DNA of 64,000 nt, from positions 248,001-312,000 of the forward strand of contig JADYXZ010000020.1 in NCBI GenBank assembly GCA_020853885.1, read 5' to 3'. Positions within the stretch are counted from its first letter, which is position 1. Each line of letters starts with the position of its first letter. Of this stretch, positions 39,326-51,396 are shown one piece after another. Position numbers and translations under genes: made by a program. Below the pieces are notes generated by a model. The model was given only the letters and a program-made list of their open reading frames with translations, made no database searches and was not told where the DNA came from. This DNA comes from Bradyrhizobiaceae bacterium (GTDB lineage: Bacteria > Pseudomonadota > Alphaproteobacteria > Rhizobiales > Xanthobacteraceae).

Positions 39326-40663
39326 CTAGGCCATGCGGCGCAAACGTGTGGCGAAAAAGCCATCGCAGCCGGCGAACCGGATGTCGGCGTGGGGCAAGTG
39401 GCAGGGCAGGCTGCGCAGGTCGCCGGCAGGCGAGATCAGGCCGGCGAGGCCGCCGAGTTCCGCCGGTTCGACCGGCTCGCGGACGAAACCCTGCTCGCGG
39501 GCGAGGAACGATTCGACCTGCTGCTCGCCTTCCTCGGGTTCGAGCGAGCAGGTGGCATAGACGAGGACGCCGCCGGGCTTCGTCAGCATGGCTGCATTGT
39601 CGAGAAGCCGCGATTGCAGGGCGGTAAGTGCGGCGAGATCGTCCGGCGCTTTCTGCCACGGGATGTCCGGATGGCGGCGGATGGTGCCGGTTGCCGAGCA
39701 CGGCGCGTCGAGGAGCACGGCGTCGAAGGGGCCGCCTTTCCATGCGGCGGCGTCGGCGGCGACGACTTCCGCGGATAATCCGAGGCGTGCGAGATTTTCC
39801 CGCAGGCGCTTCAGGCGGTTCTCGGAGCGGTCGACCGCGGTCACGCGGGCGCCGGCGGCGGCAAGTTGCGCGGTCTTGCCGCCGGGTGCCGCGCAAAGAT
39901 CGGCGACCGCGCGGTCCCGCACGTCGCCGAGGAGCCGCGCCGGCAGGCTCGCGGCCACGTCCTGCACCCACCACGCGCCTTCGTTGTAGCCGGGCAGCGC
40001 GGCAATCGGGCCGGCACTGGCGAGGCGGATCGTGCCGTTCGGCAACAGCAGCCCGCCAAGACGCTCCGCCCAGTGCGCCGCGTCGCGCTTCGCCGTGAGA
40101 TCGAGCGGCGGTTCGAGCCTGTGCGCGGCGGCGATCGCTGCGGCGGTCTCCGTGCCGTAATGGTTCTGCCAGCGTTCGAGCAGCCAGGGCGGCGTGTCGA
40201 GGAGCGGATCGAGCGCCGCGTGGCGCGCGCGGCCTTCCCGCGCGATGCGGCGGAGCACGGCGTTGGCGAGGCCCGCGTAGCGCTTGTTGCGGCGTGCGGC
40301 GGCGAGCTGCACGGAAAGATCGACGGCGGCGTGGTCCGGCACGTCGAGAAAGAGAATCTGCGCGGCGCCTAAGAGCAGCGCGATCTCCACCTGCGGTACG
40401 TCCGGCGGCAGACCTTTTTCCGTGAAGCCCGCGATCAGCGCGCGCAGCGTGCCGAGGCGGCGCAGGACGGTCGCGGTCAGCATGCGCACGAGCGCGCGGT
40501 CGCGGTCGGCGAGCTCGCGCAGGCCGTCGAGGCCGGTCGCGGGATCGAGCACTTCGTCGAGCGGGCGGCGGCGATGAAGAACGGCAAAGAGGGCCTCGGC
40601 CGCAAGCCGGCGGCTCGCAAGCCCCGGCGTTTCGGCAGGCGTCCGCTTTGCGCGCTTCGTCAT
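39326..40663 (-). CDS. rsmB: 16S rRNA (cytosine-967-C5)-methyltransferase RsmB
   Basis: A 445-residue protein with an N-terminal NusB-like RNA-binding domain (residues 15-150) and a C-terminal SAM-methyltransferase. SAM motif I is DLCAAPGGKT; motif IV is LLDAPCSATGTIRRHPDI, with the catalytic Pro-Cys, and motif VI is YATCSLEPEEGE with the second cysteine. It methylates C967 of 16S rRNA. It follows htpX by 57 bases on the same strand. Confidence 0.95.
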   Translation of the reverse strand: MTKRAKRTPAETPGLASRRLAAEALFAVLHRRRPLDEVLDPATGLDGLRELADRDRALVRMLTATVLRRLGTLRALIAGFTEKGLPPDVPQVEIALLLGAAQILFLDVPDHAAVDLSVQLAAARRNKRYAGLANAVLRRIAREGRARHAALDPLLDTPPWLLERWQNHYGTETAAAIAAAHRLEPPLDLTAKRDAAHWAERLGGLLLPNGTIRLASAGPIAALPGYNEGAWWVQDVAASLPARLLGDVRDRAVADLCAAPGGKTAQLAAAGARVTAVDRSENRLKRLRENLARLGLSAEVVAADAAAWKGGPFDAVLLDAPCSATGTIRRHPDIPWQKAPDDLAALTALQSRLLDNAAMLTKPGGVLVYATCSLEPEEGEQQVESFLAREQGFVREPVEPAELGGLAGLISPAGDLRSLPCHLPHADIRFAGCDGFFATRLRRMA

Positions 40664-40720
40664 GGCGCGGCGTTGCTACGCGAGCGCATCCTTCCGGTCA
40701 AAACGCAGAGTTTCTTTCTC

Positions 40721-41635
40721 TCAGCCCCAGGGACCGCGCGAGCCCCAGGGGCCTGCGTTGCCGGCCGTGCCGAGATTGACGGCGCTGACGCCGCCCATCT
40801 CGCGCTCCATCGCCTCGAGCGCGGCGATGCGGTTCTCGGTCGCCGGATGCGTGGAGAACAGGCTGTCCATGCGCTCGCCGGAGAGCGGGTTGATGATGAA
40901 GAGATGCGCGGTGGCGGGGTTCGCCTCCGCCGCCTCGTTCGGAATGCGGTGGGCGGCGCTGGAGATCTTGCCGAGCGCCGTCGCGAGCCAGCGCGGGCGG
41001 CCGCAGATCTCGGCGCCCATACGGTCGGCGGCGTATTCGCGCGAGCGGCTGATCGCCATCTGCACGAGCATCGCCGCGAGCGGCGCGAGAATGACCATCA
41101 GCAGAAGGCCGACGATGCCGAGCGGGTTGTTGTTGCGGTTGCCGCCGAAGAACATGCCGAACTGCGCCAGCATGGAGATCGCGCCGGCGAGCGGCGCCGT
41201 GACCGTCATGGTGAGCGTGTCGTGGTTCTTGATGTGCGCGAGCTCGTGCGCCATCACGCCGGCGATCTCCTCGCGCGAGAGCGAGCGAAGGAGTCCGGTG
41301 GTCGCGGCGACCGCGGCATTCTGCGGGTTGCGGCCGGTGGCGAAGGCGTTCGGCTGCGGATTGTCCATGAGATAGACGCGCGGCATCGGCAGGCCGGCGC
41401 GGCCGGCGAGCTCGCGCACGAGGCCGACGAATTCCGGCGCCGTGCGTTCGTCCACCTCCTGCGCGCCGTGCATGCGCAGGACCATCTTGTCCGAGTTCCA
41501 GTAGGCGAAGACGTTCATGCCGCCCGCGACCAGCAGGGCGATCAGCATGCCCGCCTCGCCGCCGATCATGAAGCCGACGGCCATGAACAGCGCGGTGAGG
41601 CCCGCGAGCAGGATGGCAGTCTTGAAATAATTCAT
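40721..41635 (-). CDS. htpX: membrane zinc metalloprotease HtpX
   Basis: A 304-residue inner-membrane M48 protease that helps degrade damaged membrane proteins. Two N-terminal membrane segments come first, then the zinc motif [11 protein letters not shown] and the third ligand region [15 protein letters not shown]; two more hydrophobic segments lie between. The C-terminus is a Gly/Trp-rich tail. The ATG at 41635 gives the usual family start [17 protein letters not shown]. Confidence 0.96.
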   Translation of the reverse strand: MNYFKTAILLAGLTALFMAVGFMIGGEAGMLIALLVAGGMNVFAYWNSDKMVLRMHGAQEVDERTAPEFVGLVRELAGRAGLPMPRVYLMDNPQPNAFATGRNPQNAAVAATTGLLRSLSREEIAGVMAHELAHIKNHDTLTMTVTAPLAGAISMLAQFGMFFGGNRNNNPLGIVGLLLMVILAPLAAMLVQMAISRSREYAADRMGAEICGRPRWLATALGKISSAAHRIPNEAAEANPATAHLFIINPLSGERMDSLFSTHPATENRIAALEAMEREMGGVSAVNLGTAGNAGPWGSRGPWG

Positions 41636-41758
41636 CGTTTTCTCCGCGACGGCGGAACTAACGCCGTCTCCACGGCAAAAGATGGGTAGCGGCGGGTTCC
41701 GTCGCAAGTCGCGGGTTATTGCCTTGACGCAGCCAACATCCGGGTGTTCGAAGGCGGC

Positions 41759-41977
41759 ATGGGAAAGACGCCTGAGACACAGGGACCGGGCGGCGATTCT
41801 CCGGTCGCGAAGAAGCTCTCACCGGCTGCCGAGCGCGCGCTTGCCGAAGCCGCGGCGCGCCGCGCCGAGATCGATGCGCGCAGCAGGGACAAGCCGAAGG
41901 AGCAGGGCGGGCGCGACGGGCTCGAGCCCGTGCGCTACGGCGACTGGGAAGTGAAGGGCATCGCCAGCGACTTCTGA
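41759..41977 (+). CDS. SdhAF4-like (DUF1674) succinate dehydrogenase assembly factor
   Basis: A 72-residue protein with the DUF1674 C-terminal signature [14 protein letters not shown], as in eukaryotic SDHAF4, which protects and helps load the flavinylated succinate dehydrogenase subunit. The N-terminal half is low in complexity and Ala/Glu-rich. GAAGG sits just before the ATG; an in-frame GTG 15 bases earlier also exists. It is divergent from htpX, an order conserved in Rhizobiales. Confidence 0.85.
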   Translation: MGKTPETQGPGGDSPVAKKLSPAAERALAEAAARRAEIDARSRDKPKEQGGRDGLEPVRYGDWEVKGIASDF

Positions 41978-42073
41978 GCGATTGCCGCCGCGACGGCATT
42001 TCCATCGGCTCGCCGGACGCCGTGGCGCGGCGGGCGCGGTTCCGTATAGTCCTCTCCCGACAGGGAGGGGACA

Positions 42074-42793
42074 ATGGCAAACACCAAAACAACGTTTGTG
42101 CTGATCCACGGCGCGTGGGGCGGCGGGTGGAACTACCAGCGCGTGGCGGAGGCTTTGCGTGCGAAGGGCCATATCGTCTATGCGCCGAGCCTGACGGGCT
42201 GCGGCGAGCGTTCGCATCTCCTCGACGGCACCGTGAATCTCTCGACGCACATCCAGGATGTGGTGAACGTATTCAAATACGAGAGCATCGAGCGGGCGGT
42301 GCTCGCGGGCCATTCCTACGGCGGCATGGTGATCACGGGCGCCGCCGACCGGCTCGCCGGCAAGATCTCCGCGCTCGTCTATCTCGACGCCTTCCTGCCG
42401 GAAAACGGCCAATCGCTGTTCGACGTCAACCTGCCGGGGAACACGGCGCGCTTCATCGCGCTTGCGGGCGATCACGGCGGGACCGTCATTCCGTCGCCGC
42501 CCGCGAGCTACTGGAATCTGAACGCGGCCGACGTGCCGCTCTACGACAAGCTCACCGGCCCGCATCCGCTTGCGTGCCTCGCCGAGCGGGTCAAGCTCAC
42601 CGGCGCGCACGCGACGGTGAAGAAGAAAATCTACGTGTGGGCGACGGAGCTCGGCCGTCCGAGCCCGTTCCAGCCGTTCTACGAGAAGTGCCGCGCCGAT
42701 CCGGCGTGGGAGACGTACGCGCTTGCCTGCGGGCACGAGGTGATGATGGACATGCCGGAGCGGACGACGGAGATTCTGCTCGGCGCGATCTAG
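42074..42793 (+). CDS. alpha/beta hydrolase, EstC-like
   Basis: A 239-residue alpha/beta hydrolase. The oxyanion region is FVLIHGAWGGGWNYQRVA, the nucleophile elbow is AGHSYGGMVITGAA with Ser, and the catalytic His lies in CGHEVMMDMPE. It resembles plant methyl-salicylate esterases and bacterial pyrethroid hydrolases of the MEST/EstC group; substrate unknown. GGGAGGGGACA precedes the ATG. It ends three bases before the L,D-transpeptidase stop on the other strand. Confidence 0.9.
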   Translation: MANTKTTFVLIHGAWGGGWNYQRVAEALRAKGHIVYAPSLTGCGERSHLLDGTVNLSTHIQDVVNVFKYESIERAVLAGHSYGGMVITGAADRLAGKISALVYLDAFLPENGQSLFDVNLPGNTARFIALAGDHGGTVIPSPPASYWNLNAADVPLYDKLTGPHPLACLAERVKLTGAHATVKKKIYVWATELGRPSPFQPFYEKCRADPAWETYALACGHEVMMDMPERTTEILLGAI

Positions 42794-42796
42794 CGG

Positions 42797-43303
42797 CTAC
42801 TGCACGACGACCACGGGCGTGCCGACGCCGACGCGGCCGTAGAGGTCGATGACGTCGTGATTGTACATGCGGAAGCAGCCGTAGGAGACGAAGCCGCCGA
42901 CGGAGCCGGGCACGTTGGTGCCGTGGATGGCGTATTCGCCGCCGGAAAGCGTGAGCGCGGCCGCGCCCATCGGGTTGCCCGGTGTGCCGCCGGCGATCAC
43001 GTTCGGCAGCCGCGGATTGTCGCGCTTCACCTCGTCGGGCGGCGACCAGGCGGGCTTCAGGTATTTGCCGTTGATGTAGGAGCGGCCGAACCATTGCTTG
43101 CCGGCGCGGCCGACGCCGACGGCGTAACGCACGGCGCGCCCGTCGCCGAGCACGTAATAGAGGCGGCGTTCGCCGGTCTTGATCACGACGGTGCCGGCCG
43201 AATAGCCCTCGAAGCGGACGGTTTCCCGGGCGCGAACCGGCGAGACGGCAAGGAACGCAAGCAGGACCGCCAGCGCGATCCTGTACGCAACACAGACACG
43301 CAC
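42797..43303 (-). CDS. periplasmic L,D-transpeptidase (ErfK/YbiS type)
   Basis: A 168-residue YkuD-domain enzyme with a signal peptide (LAVLLAFLAVSPVRA, cleavage near residue 25). The catalytic motif is HGTNVPGSVGGFVSYGCFRM with nucleophilic Cys; Rhizobiales use such enzymes for 3-3 peptidoglycan crosslinks and for linking outer-membrane proteins to the wall. The start is GTG at 43303, preceded by GGGGGAG. Unlike the YkuD gene at 7777-8319, this one has the classic secreted form. Confidence 0.93.
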   Translation of the reverse strand: MRVCVAYRIALAVLLAFLAVSPVRARETVRFEGYSAGTVVIKTGERRLYYVLGDGRAVRYAVGVGRAGKQWFGRSYINGKYLKPAWSPPDEVKRDNPRLPNVIAGGTPGNPMGAAALTLSGGEYAIHGTNVPGSVGGFVSYGCFRMYNHDVIDLYGRVGVGTPVVVVQ

Positions 43304-43399
43304 GACGCTACTCCCCCGTAGCGCATGGCGTGACGCACTCCGCCGCTAGAACCTCACCGTCATGCACAAGTCCGATTCGGCCTCGTTACGATCCTTCGT

Positions 43400-45346
<1,947 letters not shown>

Positions 45347-45492
45347 CCGGTACCTCCCTCAATTCCCCGTCGGGCCGGACTGCGCCGGCCACGATCTTTT
45401 GCTGCAACCCATTATGCGAAGCCGAGCCGATGGGGACAAGGCGAGCCGCCGTTCGACTTTGGTTTCTGCGCGAAAGCGCGTTTTGTCGCGGC

Positions 45493-45924
45493 CTAGATGC
45501 CGAAGGCGCCGATCACGGCGCCCATGATCAGCAGCACGCCGAGCCAGTGGCCGCCGTCGATCAGGGCCAGCATCGGCTTGCGCATGCCGAACGCGTAGTT
45601 GACCGAGAGCGTGGTGGCGACGAAGCCGAGCCAGAGGAAGGCGGCGGAGACGATGCCGTTGCGGATCGTCACCTGGCCCGGCCCGAGATGACCGATCACG
45701 CCCGCGAGCAGCCAGGCCATGACGAGGTTCGCGACGATGGTGATCAGAAACGGCAGCTTGCTTGGATTGAGCTGGCCTTTCAGGTGCGCCGCCTGCTGCT
45801 CGGGCGACCAGCCGACCGCGTTCATCCAGGGGGTCGCGAGCGCCATGTAATAGACGGCGCCGAAGCCGAAGCCGGCGAGCGCCGCGATCACGACCGCAAG
45901 ATAGTTGATGCCGGCAAAGCTCAT
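45493..45924 (-). CDS. DUF1761 membrane protein
   Basis: A 143-residue protein with about four membrane segments; INYLAVVIAALAGFGFGAVYY and GFVATTLSVNYAFGMRKPMLALIDGGHWLGVLL are DUF1761 patterns. Function unknown. GGGGGTG lies just before the ATG at 45924; a GTG two codons earlier is an alternative. It is the last of the tsaD-gpsA-EVE-DUF1761 row on the minus strand. Confidence 0.88.
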   Translation of the reverse strand: MSFAGINYLAVVIAALAGFGFGAVYYMALATPWMNAVGWSPEQQAAHLKGQLNPSKLPFLITIVANLVMAWLLAGVIGHLGPGQVTIRNGIVSAAFLWLGFVATTLSVNYAFGMRKPMLALIDGGHWLGVLLIMGAVIGAFGI

Positions 45925-45948
45925 GGACACCCCCGCGGCGGCGGAGAC

Positions 45949-46371
45949 TCAGCCTGCTTTATAGCCGCCCAGCCGGCACACGATAGCCCATTCCGCGGCG
46001 GTCACCGGCTGCACGGAAAGACGCGAGTTGTTGAGGAGCACCATTTTGGCGAGGGCCTTTTCCGCCTTGCACATCTTCAGGGTGACGGGCTCTGGCATCG
46101 GCGCCACGGCTTTCACATCGACCACGACGAAGGTCCCGGTCTTGTCGGAGGGGTCGGGGCGGTGCTCGCCCGTGATCTCGACCACGCCGACGACGGCCTT
46201 CTCCTCGCCGGAATGATAGAAGAAGGCGCGGTCGCCCTTCTTCATCTGCATCAGGTTCTGCTTGGCCTGATGGTTGCGCACGCCGTCCCAGGCGGTGCCC
46301 TTGGCGCCGGCCTTCACCTGATCGTCCCACGACCAGGTGCCCGGTTCGGATTTCAGGAGCCAGTAGGCCAT
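45949..46371 (-). CDS. EVE domain protein
   Basis: A 140-residue EVE (PUA-like) protein: YWLLKSEPGTWSWDDQVKAG at the start, GVRNHQAKQNLMQMKKGDRAFFYHSG in the middle and LLNNSRLSVQPVTAAEW near the end. EVE domains can bind modified bases in DNA or RNA. It lies between gpsA (two bases away) and the DUF1761 gene. Confidence 0.94.
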   Translation of the reverse strand: MAYWLLKSEPGTWSWDDQVKAGAKGTAWDGVRNHQAKQNLMQMKKGDRAFFYHSGEEKAVVGVVEITGEHRPDPSDKTGTFVVVDVKAVAPMPEPVTLKMCKAEKALAKMVLLNNSRLSVQPVTAAEWAIVCRLGGYKAG

Positions 46372-46373
46372 CG

Positions 46374-47366
46374 CTACACCTCCGAGCCCATGGGCCGCGC
46401 GAGCAGTCGGCCGATCGCCTCCTCGACGCCGACACGGCCGGAAAGCAGATCGTCGACCGCTTCCGCGATCGGCATTTCCACCCCCTTCTTGCGCGCCATC
46501 TCGACCAAGACCGAGGCCGTGAAGGCGCCCTCGGCGAGCTTGCCGCCGCCCGCCTCAGTGAGCGGCTTGCCCGCCCCCAATGCGACACCGAACGCATAGT
46601 TGCGCGATTGCGGCGACGTGCAAGTGAGGATCAGGTCGCCGAGGCCGGAAAGGCCGGTGATGGTCTCGGGGCGCGCGCCATAGGCGCGGCCGAAGCGGAG
46701 CAACTCGGCAAAGCCGCGGGTGGTCAGCGCGGCTTGGGCGCTGGCGCCGAGGTGCCGGCCGACGACGATGCCGGCGGCGATCGCCAGTACGTTCTTGGCG
46801 GCGCCGCCGATCTCGACGCCGCGCACGTCGGTGGAATGATAGACGCGGAAGGTGAGCGAGCGCAGCGCCTCGGCGAGTGCGGCGGCGAAGCGTTCGTCGG
46901 CGGCCGCGAGCGTCACGGCGGTGGGCAACCCGCGCGCAACGTCGAGCGCGAAGCTTGGCCCCGACAGGATCGCGGGCTGCGCCTGTGGCGTTTCCTCGAC
47001 GAGAATTTCCGTGACGAAGCGGCCGGTGCCGCGCTCGATGCCCTTGGCGCAGGCGATGAGCGGCGTTGCCGCGCGAAGGTGCGGCGCGAGCTCGCGCGCG
47101 AGCGCGCGCAGCGATTGCGCCGGCACCACGAGGAGCAGGAGATCGGCGTCGGCGGCCTTTTCGAGTGACGCCGTCGGCGTGATCCCGGGCGCGACGGCGA
47201 CGCCCGGAAGATATCTGGCGTTGGTGCCTTCTTTCGCAATCTCGGCGACGACCGCGGGATCGCGCGCATAGAGCGTGACTGCCGGATGCAGCCGCGCGAG
47301 TGCGTTGGCGAGCGCGGTGCCCCAGGCGCCGGCACCGAGAACGCTGATGCGCTGCTGCGTTGCCAT
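46374..47366 (-). CDS. gpsA: glycerol-3-phosphate dehydrogenase (NAD(P)+)
   Basis: A 330-residue enzyme that makes sn-glycerol 3-phosphate for phospholipids. NAD binding is by [14 protein letters not shown] near residue 10; the catalytic lysine is in [12 protein letters not shown] and [24 protein letters not shown] is the family signature. The ATG at 47366 gives the expected N-terminus. It follows tsaD by 11 bases, a conserved alphaproteobacterial pair. Confidence 0.97.
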   Translation of the reverse strand: MATQQRISVLGAGAWGTALANALARLHPAVTLYARDPAVVAEIAKEGTNARYLPGVAVAPGITPTASLEKAADADLLLLVVPAQSLRALARELAPHLRAATPLIACAKGIERGTGRFVTEILVEETPQAQPAILSGPSFALDVARGLPTAVTLAAADERFAAALAEALRSLTFRVYHSTDVRGVEIGGAAKNVLAIAAGIVVGRHLGASAQAALTTRGFAELLRFGRAYGARPETITGLSGLGDLILTCTSPQSRNYAFGVALGAGKPLTEAGGGKLAEGAFTASVLVEMARKKGVEMPIAEAVDDLLSGRVGVEEAIGRLLARPMGSEV

Positions 47367-47377
47367 GCGCGCCGGAT

Positions 47378-48418
47378 TCAGGCCGCGGCGTCCTGCCCGA
47401 GCGGCCAGCGCGAGCGCGGACTGGTGTCGAGGCTGTCCACCATGCCGCGCACGAGGCGCTCGGCGCCGGCCCAGGCGATCATCGCGCCGTTGTCGGTGCA
47501 CAGCTCCGGCGGCGGCAGCATGAGCGGCGTTCCGGCGTCGGAAGTCACCGTCTGCAGCGCGCTGCGGATCGTGCGGTTGGCGCCGACGCCGCCGGCCACC
47601 ACGAGCGCGCGCGGTTTCCATGCACTGTTACGGAGAAGGCCGAGCGCCACGCGCACGCGGTCGACGACGATGTCGACGACTGCCGCCTGGAAGCTCGCAC
47701 ACAAGTCGGCGATGTTGTCGTCGGTGAGCGCGCCAAGCTTCTCCGCCTCGATCCGTATCGCTGTCTTCAGGCCGGAGAGCGAGAAGTTCGGCTCGGGCCG
47801 GCCGATCATCGGCCGCGGCAGGCTGAAGCGGCGCGGATCGCCGAAGGCGGCGCGGCGCTCCACTTCGGGGCCGCCCGGATAGGGCAGGCTCAGCATCTTC
47901 GCGGTCTTGTCGTAAGCCTCGCCGATCGCGTCGTCGACGGTGCCGCCGATGTAGCGGTAGCGGCCGACGTCCTCGACGGAGATCAGTTGCGTATGGCCGC
48001 CGGAGACGAGCAGCAGCAGGTAGGGAAAGCCGATGCGGTGGGTGAGGCGGATGGTGAGCGCGTGGGCTTCGAGATGATTGACCGCGATCAGCGGCTTGCG
48101 GGCGACGAGGGCGATCGCCTTGGCGGTGGTGAGACCGACGATCACGCCGCCGATGAGGCCGGGACCGGCCGCGGCGGCGATTGCGTCGAGCTGGGAAAAG
48201 CGGGCGCCGGCCCGGTCCATGGCGCGGCGGATCACGGTGTCGAGGAGCTCGACATGGGCGCGGGCGGCGATTTCCGGCACCACGCCGCCATAGTCGCGGT
48301 GCTCAAGGAGCTGGGAATGGATGACGTTCGAGCGGATCTCGCCCTCGCCGTCCTCCCTGCGATGGACGACCGCGGCGGCGGTCTCGTCGCAGGTGGTTTC
48401 GATCCCCAGAATGAGCAT
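47378..48418 (-). CDS. tsaD: tRNA N6-threonylcarbamoyladenosine transferase TsaD
   Basis: A 346-residue Kae1/Qri7-type ATPase that transfers threonylcarbamoyl to A37 of ANN-decoding tRNAs. Signature blocks: [15 protein letters not shown] at the start, the metal-binding [35 protein letters not shown] and [16 protein letters not shown] use the ATG at 48418, twelve codons after a longer non-conserved start. It is divergent from hemC, with 65 bases between them. Confidence 0.98.
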   Translation of the reverse strand: MLILGIETTCDETAAAVVHRREDGEGEIRSNVIHSQLLEHRDYGGVVPEIAARAHVELLDTVIRRAMDRAGARFSQLDAIAAAAGPGLIGGVIVGLTTAKAIALVARKPLIAVNHLEAHALTIRLTHRIGFPYLLLLVSGGHTQLISVEDVGRYRYIGGTVDDAIGEAYDKTAKMLSLPYPGGPEVERRAAFGDPRRFSLPRPMIGRPEPNFSLSGLKTAIRIEAEKLGALTDDNIADLCASFQAAVVDIVVDRVRVALGLLRNSAWKPRALVVAGGVGANRTIRSALQTVTSDAGTPLMLPPPELCTDNGAMIAWAGAERLVRGMVDSLDTSPRSRWPLGQDAAA

Positions 48419-48483
48419 GCTGAGGCCATAGCAGGAATCGGGTCCGGCGCCCATCCATGCCGCGAAAGTGTTAGACAGGCTTC

Positions 48484-49416
48484 ATGACGAACCGGACGAA
48501 ATTTCGCATCGGAACGCGGGGAAGCCCGCTGGCGCTGGCGCAAACCGAGCGCGTGCGGGCGCGCCTTGCCGCCGCGCACGGGCTCGACCCGGCGGCGCTC
48601 GAGGTGGTGGTGATCAAGACCACGGGGGACGCCGTGCGCGACCGGCCGCTCGCGGATGTGGGCGGCAAGGGCCTGTTCACCAAAGAGATCGAAGAGGCGC
48701 TGCTCGCCGGCACGGTCGATCTCGCCGTGCATTCGGCGAAGGACGTGCCGACCTTTCTCCCGCGCGGGCTTGCACTCGCGGCCTTCCCCGAGCGCGCCGA
48801 TCCGCGCGACGTCTTCATCAGCCACAAGGCGGAAAGCCTTGCGGCGCTCCCGGCCGGCAGCCTCGTCGGCACGGCGTCGATGCGGCGGGAGGCGTTGGTG
48901 CGGCGGCTGCGGCCCGACCTCGACGTGAAGCTCCTGCGCGGCAACGTGCAGACGCGGCTCGACAAGGTGGCGAACGGCAGCTTCGATGCGACGGTGATGG
49001 CGCTCGCCGGATTGCAGCGGCTCGGACTTGCGGACCGCGTGCGGGAATTGCTCGACCCGGCGACGTTTCCGCCGCCGGTCGGGCAGGGTGCGATTGCGAT
49101 CGAAATCCGCGCAGGCGACAGCGAGACCGCGCGCTTCGTCGCGGCGATCGACGATGCGGCGACCTCCACCGCGCTTGCGGCCGAGCGCGCGTTTCTCGCC
49201 GAGCTCGACGGGACCTGCCGCACGCCGATCGCGGGACATGCGTGGCTCGAAGGCGGGCGGCTGTATTTCTACGGGCTCTTGATCTCGCCGGACGGGCGCG
49301 ACGTGGTGGAGACGCGTCGGGAGGGCTTGCCGGCGGATGCGGCGGCACTCGGCGCCGATGCCGGGCGCGAACTGAAGCGGCGGGCGCCGGCCTCGGTGCT
49401 GGCGGCGCTTGCGTGA
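48484..49416 (+). CDS. hemC: hydroxymethylbilane synthase (porphobilinogen deaminase)
   Basis: A 310-residue haem-pathway enzyme that joins four porphobilinogens. IGTRGSPLALAQTERVR opens the protein, ADVGGKGLFTKEIEEALL and VHSAKDVPTFLP follow, and ELDGTCRTPIAGHA carries the cysteine that holds the dipyrromethane cofactor. First gene of hemC-hemD, then a mitofilin-like and hemY gene. Confidence 0.98.
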   Translation: MTNRTKFRIGTRGSPLALAQTERVRARLAAAHGLDPAALEVVVIKTTGDAVRDRPLADVGGKGLFTKEIEEALLAGTVDLAVHSAKDVPTFLPRGLALAAFPERADPRDVFISHKAESLAALPAGSLVGTASMRREALVRRLRPDLDVKLLRGNVQTRLDKVANGSFDATVMALAGLQRLGLADRVRELLDPATFPPPVGQGAIAIEIRAGDSETARFVAAIDDAATSTALAAERAFLAELDGTCRTPIAGHAWLEGGRLYFYGLLISPDGRDVVETRREGLPADAAALGADAGRELKRRAPASVLAALA

Positions 49417-49420
49417 GCGC

Positions 49421-50125
49421 ATGCGCATTCTCGTCACCCGTCCGCAGCCCGGCGCCGCCCGCACGGCGGCGCGGCTCGCCGAGCTGGGGCACGAGGCGGT
49501 GATCGATTCTCTCCTCAGCATCGAGCCGCTGGCGGTCAGCAGAATCCCGGCGGGACCGTTCGCGGCGCTCACGGCCACCAGCGCCAACGCCGTGCGGATC
49601 GCGGGCGCGATGGTTGAGCTGGAGCGGTTTCGCAGGCTCCCGCTTTATGCGGTCGGCAGCGCGACCGCCGAAGCGGCGCGGGCATCGGGATTTGTCGATG
49701 TGGTCGCCGCCGACGGCGACGCGGGCTCGCTCGCGCAGAAGCTCGCAGGCGAACTCGCGCGCGGCGCGCGCGTGCTGCATCTTGCCGGGGAGGAGCGGGC
49801 GCGCGATCTCGGCGAGCTGCTTGCGCCCGCCGGCATCGCGGTCGATCTCCTCGTGCTCTACCGCATGCGCGCGGCGACCGCGTTCGGCGCGGCGGCGGAG
49901 CTGCTTGCGTCGGGCAAGCTCGACGCGGCGTTGCATTTCTCGCCGCGCAGCGCGGCGACCTTCACCGCGCTGGCGAAACAGGCCGGCTTGGTTAAGGTCG
50001 CGTGCACGGTCCGGCATCTTTGCCTGTCCGCGGCGGTCGCGGAGCCGCTTGCGGCCTTGGGCGCGCGGGTGGAAGTCGCGGCGCGGCCGAACGAAGCGGC
50101 GTTGCTCTCGTTGTTGAAATCCTAA
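49421..50125 (+). CDS. hemD: uroporphyrinogen-III synthase
   Basis: A 234-residue HemD that closes hydroxymethylbilane with inversion of ring D. The fold markers are RILVTRPQPGAARTAARLAELG, FAALTATSANAVRIAG and LHFSPRSAATFTALAKQAGL. Sequence is poorly conserved in this family, but position right after hemC settles it. The ATG at 49421 is four bases after the hemC stop; an in-frame TTG starts slightly earlier. Confidence 0.92.
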   Translation: MRILVTRPQPGAARTAARLAELGHEAVIDSLLSIEPLAVSRIPAGPFAALTATSANAVRIAGAMVELERFRRLPLYAVGSATAEAARASGFVDVVAADGDAGSLAQKLAGELARGARVLHLAGEERARDLGELLAPAGIAVDLLVLYRMRAATAFGAAAELLASGKLDAALHFSPRSAATFTALAKQAGLVKVACTVRHLCLSAAVAEPLAALGARVEVAARPNEAALLSLLKS

Positions 50126-50196
50126 TCGTTTGCGGGCCTAGTAGGGCGTCCATCCGCTTGCCGGCGGCCGATTCTCGCCGCACCCAAGAGGAAGAG

Positions 50197-51396
50197 ATGG
50201 CCGAAGGCGACCGCCCTGACGACGCCCCGCCGCCCCCGCCGCGCAAGCGGCGGCGGAAACCGCCCGTGCTCGATCTCAAAGCGAAGGAGATCGGCGGGGC
50301 CACGGAACGGCCGCAGGCGGAAGAACGGAAAGAAGAGCAGGCTCGTGCGCATTCACCGGCCGAAGCCGCGGCGGGGTTCGATTGGCGCGCGCTTGCCACC
50401 AATCCGCTGGTGGCGGCGAGCGTCGGGCTCATCGCCGGCGCGGCGGCCGTCTATGCGCTGATGCCGCGCGCCCAGATCGTCGATCCGCAGGCAGGCGCGC
50501 TCAGGAACGAGATCGCCACCTTGTCCGCGCGCATCGAAGAGCTTGCGGCGCGGCCCCCGGCGGCGCCCGATATGAGCGCGCTTGGCACGCGCATCGACCG
50601 GCTGACGGCGGCGATCGGCGAGGCGGAAAAGCGGCTCGCCGCGGTCGAGCAACGGCCGGAGCCGAAAGCGCCCGATCTGTCGGGCGTGACCGAACGGACG
50701 GCAGCGATCGAAAGCGCCGTGAAGGATCTGCGCGGCACGCTCGCCGACCTGCGCAAGCTGGCCGAGCAGGCGCCGCCCGCCGTGACGCCGGCGGCGATCG
50801 ATTCGCTCGCGAACCGGATCGGCGGTCTCGAGCAGCGCATCGCGTCGCTGGCCGCCGCGCGCACGGCAGCGACGAGCGCGTCAATCTCGGCGGAGATCGT
50901 CGCATTGAACGCGCTGACGGACGCCATCCGATCCGGCAAGCCGTTCGTCAAGGAACTGGAAGCCGCGCGGGCGCGGCTCGGGGATCGCGCAGCACCGCTC
51001 GCGGCGCTCGACGCGCAGGCGGAAAAGGGGCTGCCGACGGTCGCCACGCTGGCGGAACGGTTCGACGCGCTCGTGCCGCAGCTCCTGCGCGGGCCCGATC
51101 CGGCAGGCGGTTTCTTCTCGCGGCTCTACACGAACGCCGTGCGGCTCGTGGAAGTGCGTCCCGTGGGCGAGCCGGAGGGAACGAGCGCCGGCGCGATTGT
51201 TGCGCGCATGGAAACGAAGCTTGCACGCGGAGACCTGGCCGGGGCGCTCGCCGAAAGCGACGCGCTGCCGGAGCCGGCGAAATCGACCGCGGCTTCCTGG
51301 CTTGCCGCCGCGCGTGAACGGCAGGACGCGGAAGCAATCGTGAAAAAGCTTTCAGAGTCGGTGCTCACCGGCAATGCGGAGCGTGAAAAGCCGTGA
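50197..51396 (+). CDS. mitofilin (Mic60)-like inner-membrane protein
   Basis: A 399-residue protein: a Pro/Arg/Lys-rich cytoplasmic start, one membrane segment near residues 68-90 (LVAASVGLIAGAAAVYALM), a coiled-coil region with repeated EIATLSARIEEL and GTRIDRLTAAIGEAEKRLAAVEQR, then a C-terminal mitofilin domain including RLYTNAVRLVEVRP and WLAAARERQDAEAIV. Alphaproteobacterial Mic60 relatives, next to hemY, are thought to shape intracytoplasmic membranes. GAGG precedes the ATG at 50197. The stop overlaps the hemY start as GTGA. Confidence 0.85.
   Translation: MAEGDRPDDAPPPPPRKRRRKPPVLDLKAKEIGGATERPQAEERKEEQARAHSPAEAAAGFDWRALATNPLVAASVGLIAGAAAVYALMPRAQIVDPQAGALRNEIATLSARIEELAARPPAAPDMSALGTRIDRLTAAIGEAEKRLAAVEQRPEPKAPDLSGVTERTAAIESAVKDLRGTLADLRKLAEQAPPAVTPAAIDSLANRIGGLEQRIASLAAARTAATSASISAEIVALNALTDAIRSGKPFVKELEAARARLGDRAAPLAALDAQAEKGLPTVATLAERFDALVPQLLRGPDPAGGFFSRLYTNAVRLVEVRPVGEPEGTSAGAIVARMETKLARGDLAGALAESDALPEPAKSTAASWLAAARERQDAEAIVKKLSESVLTGNAEREKP

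Noticed and set aside
45949-46371. EVE-domain gene as part of a modified-base restriction system
   Set aside because: It sits in the conserved tsaD-gpsA row with no nuclease or helicase nearby.
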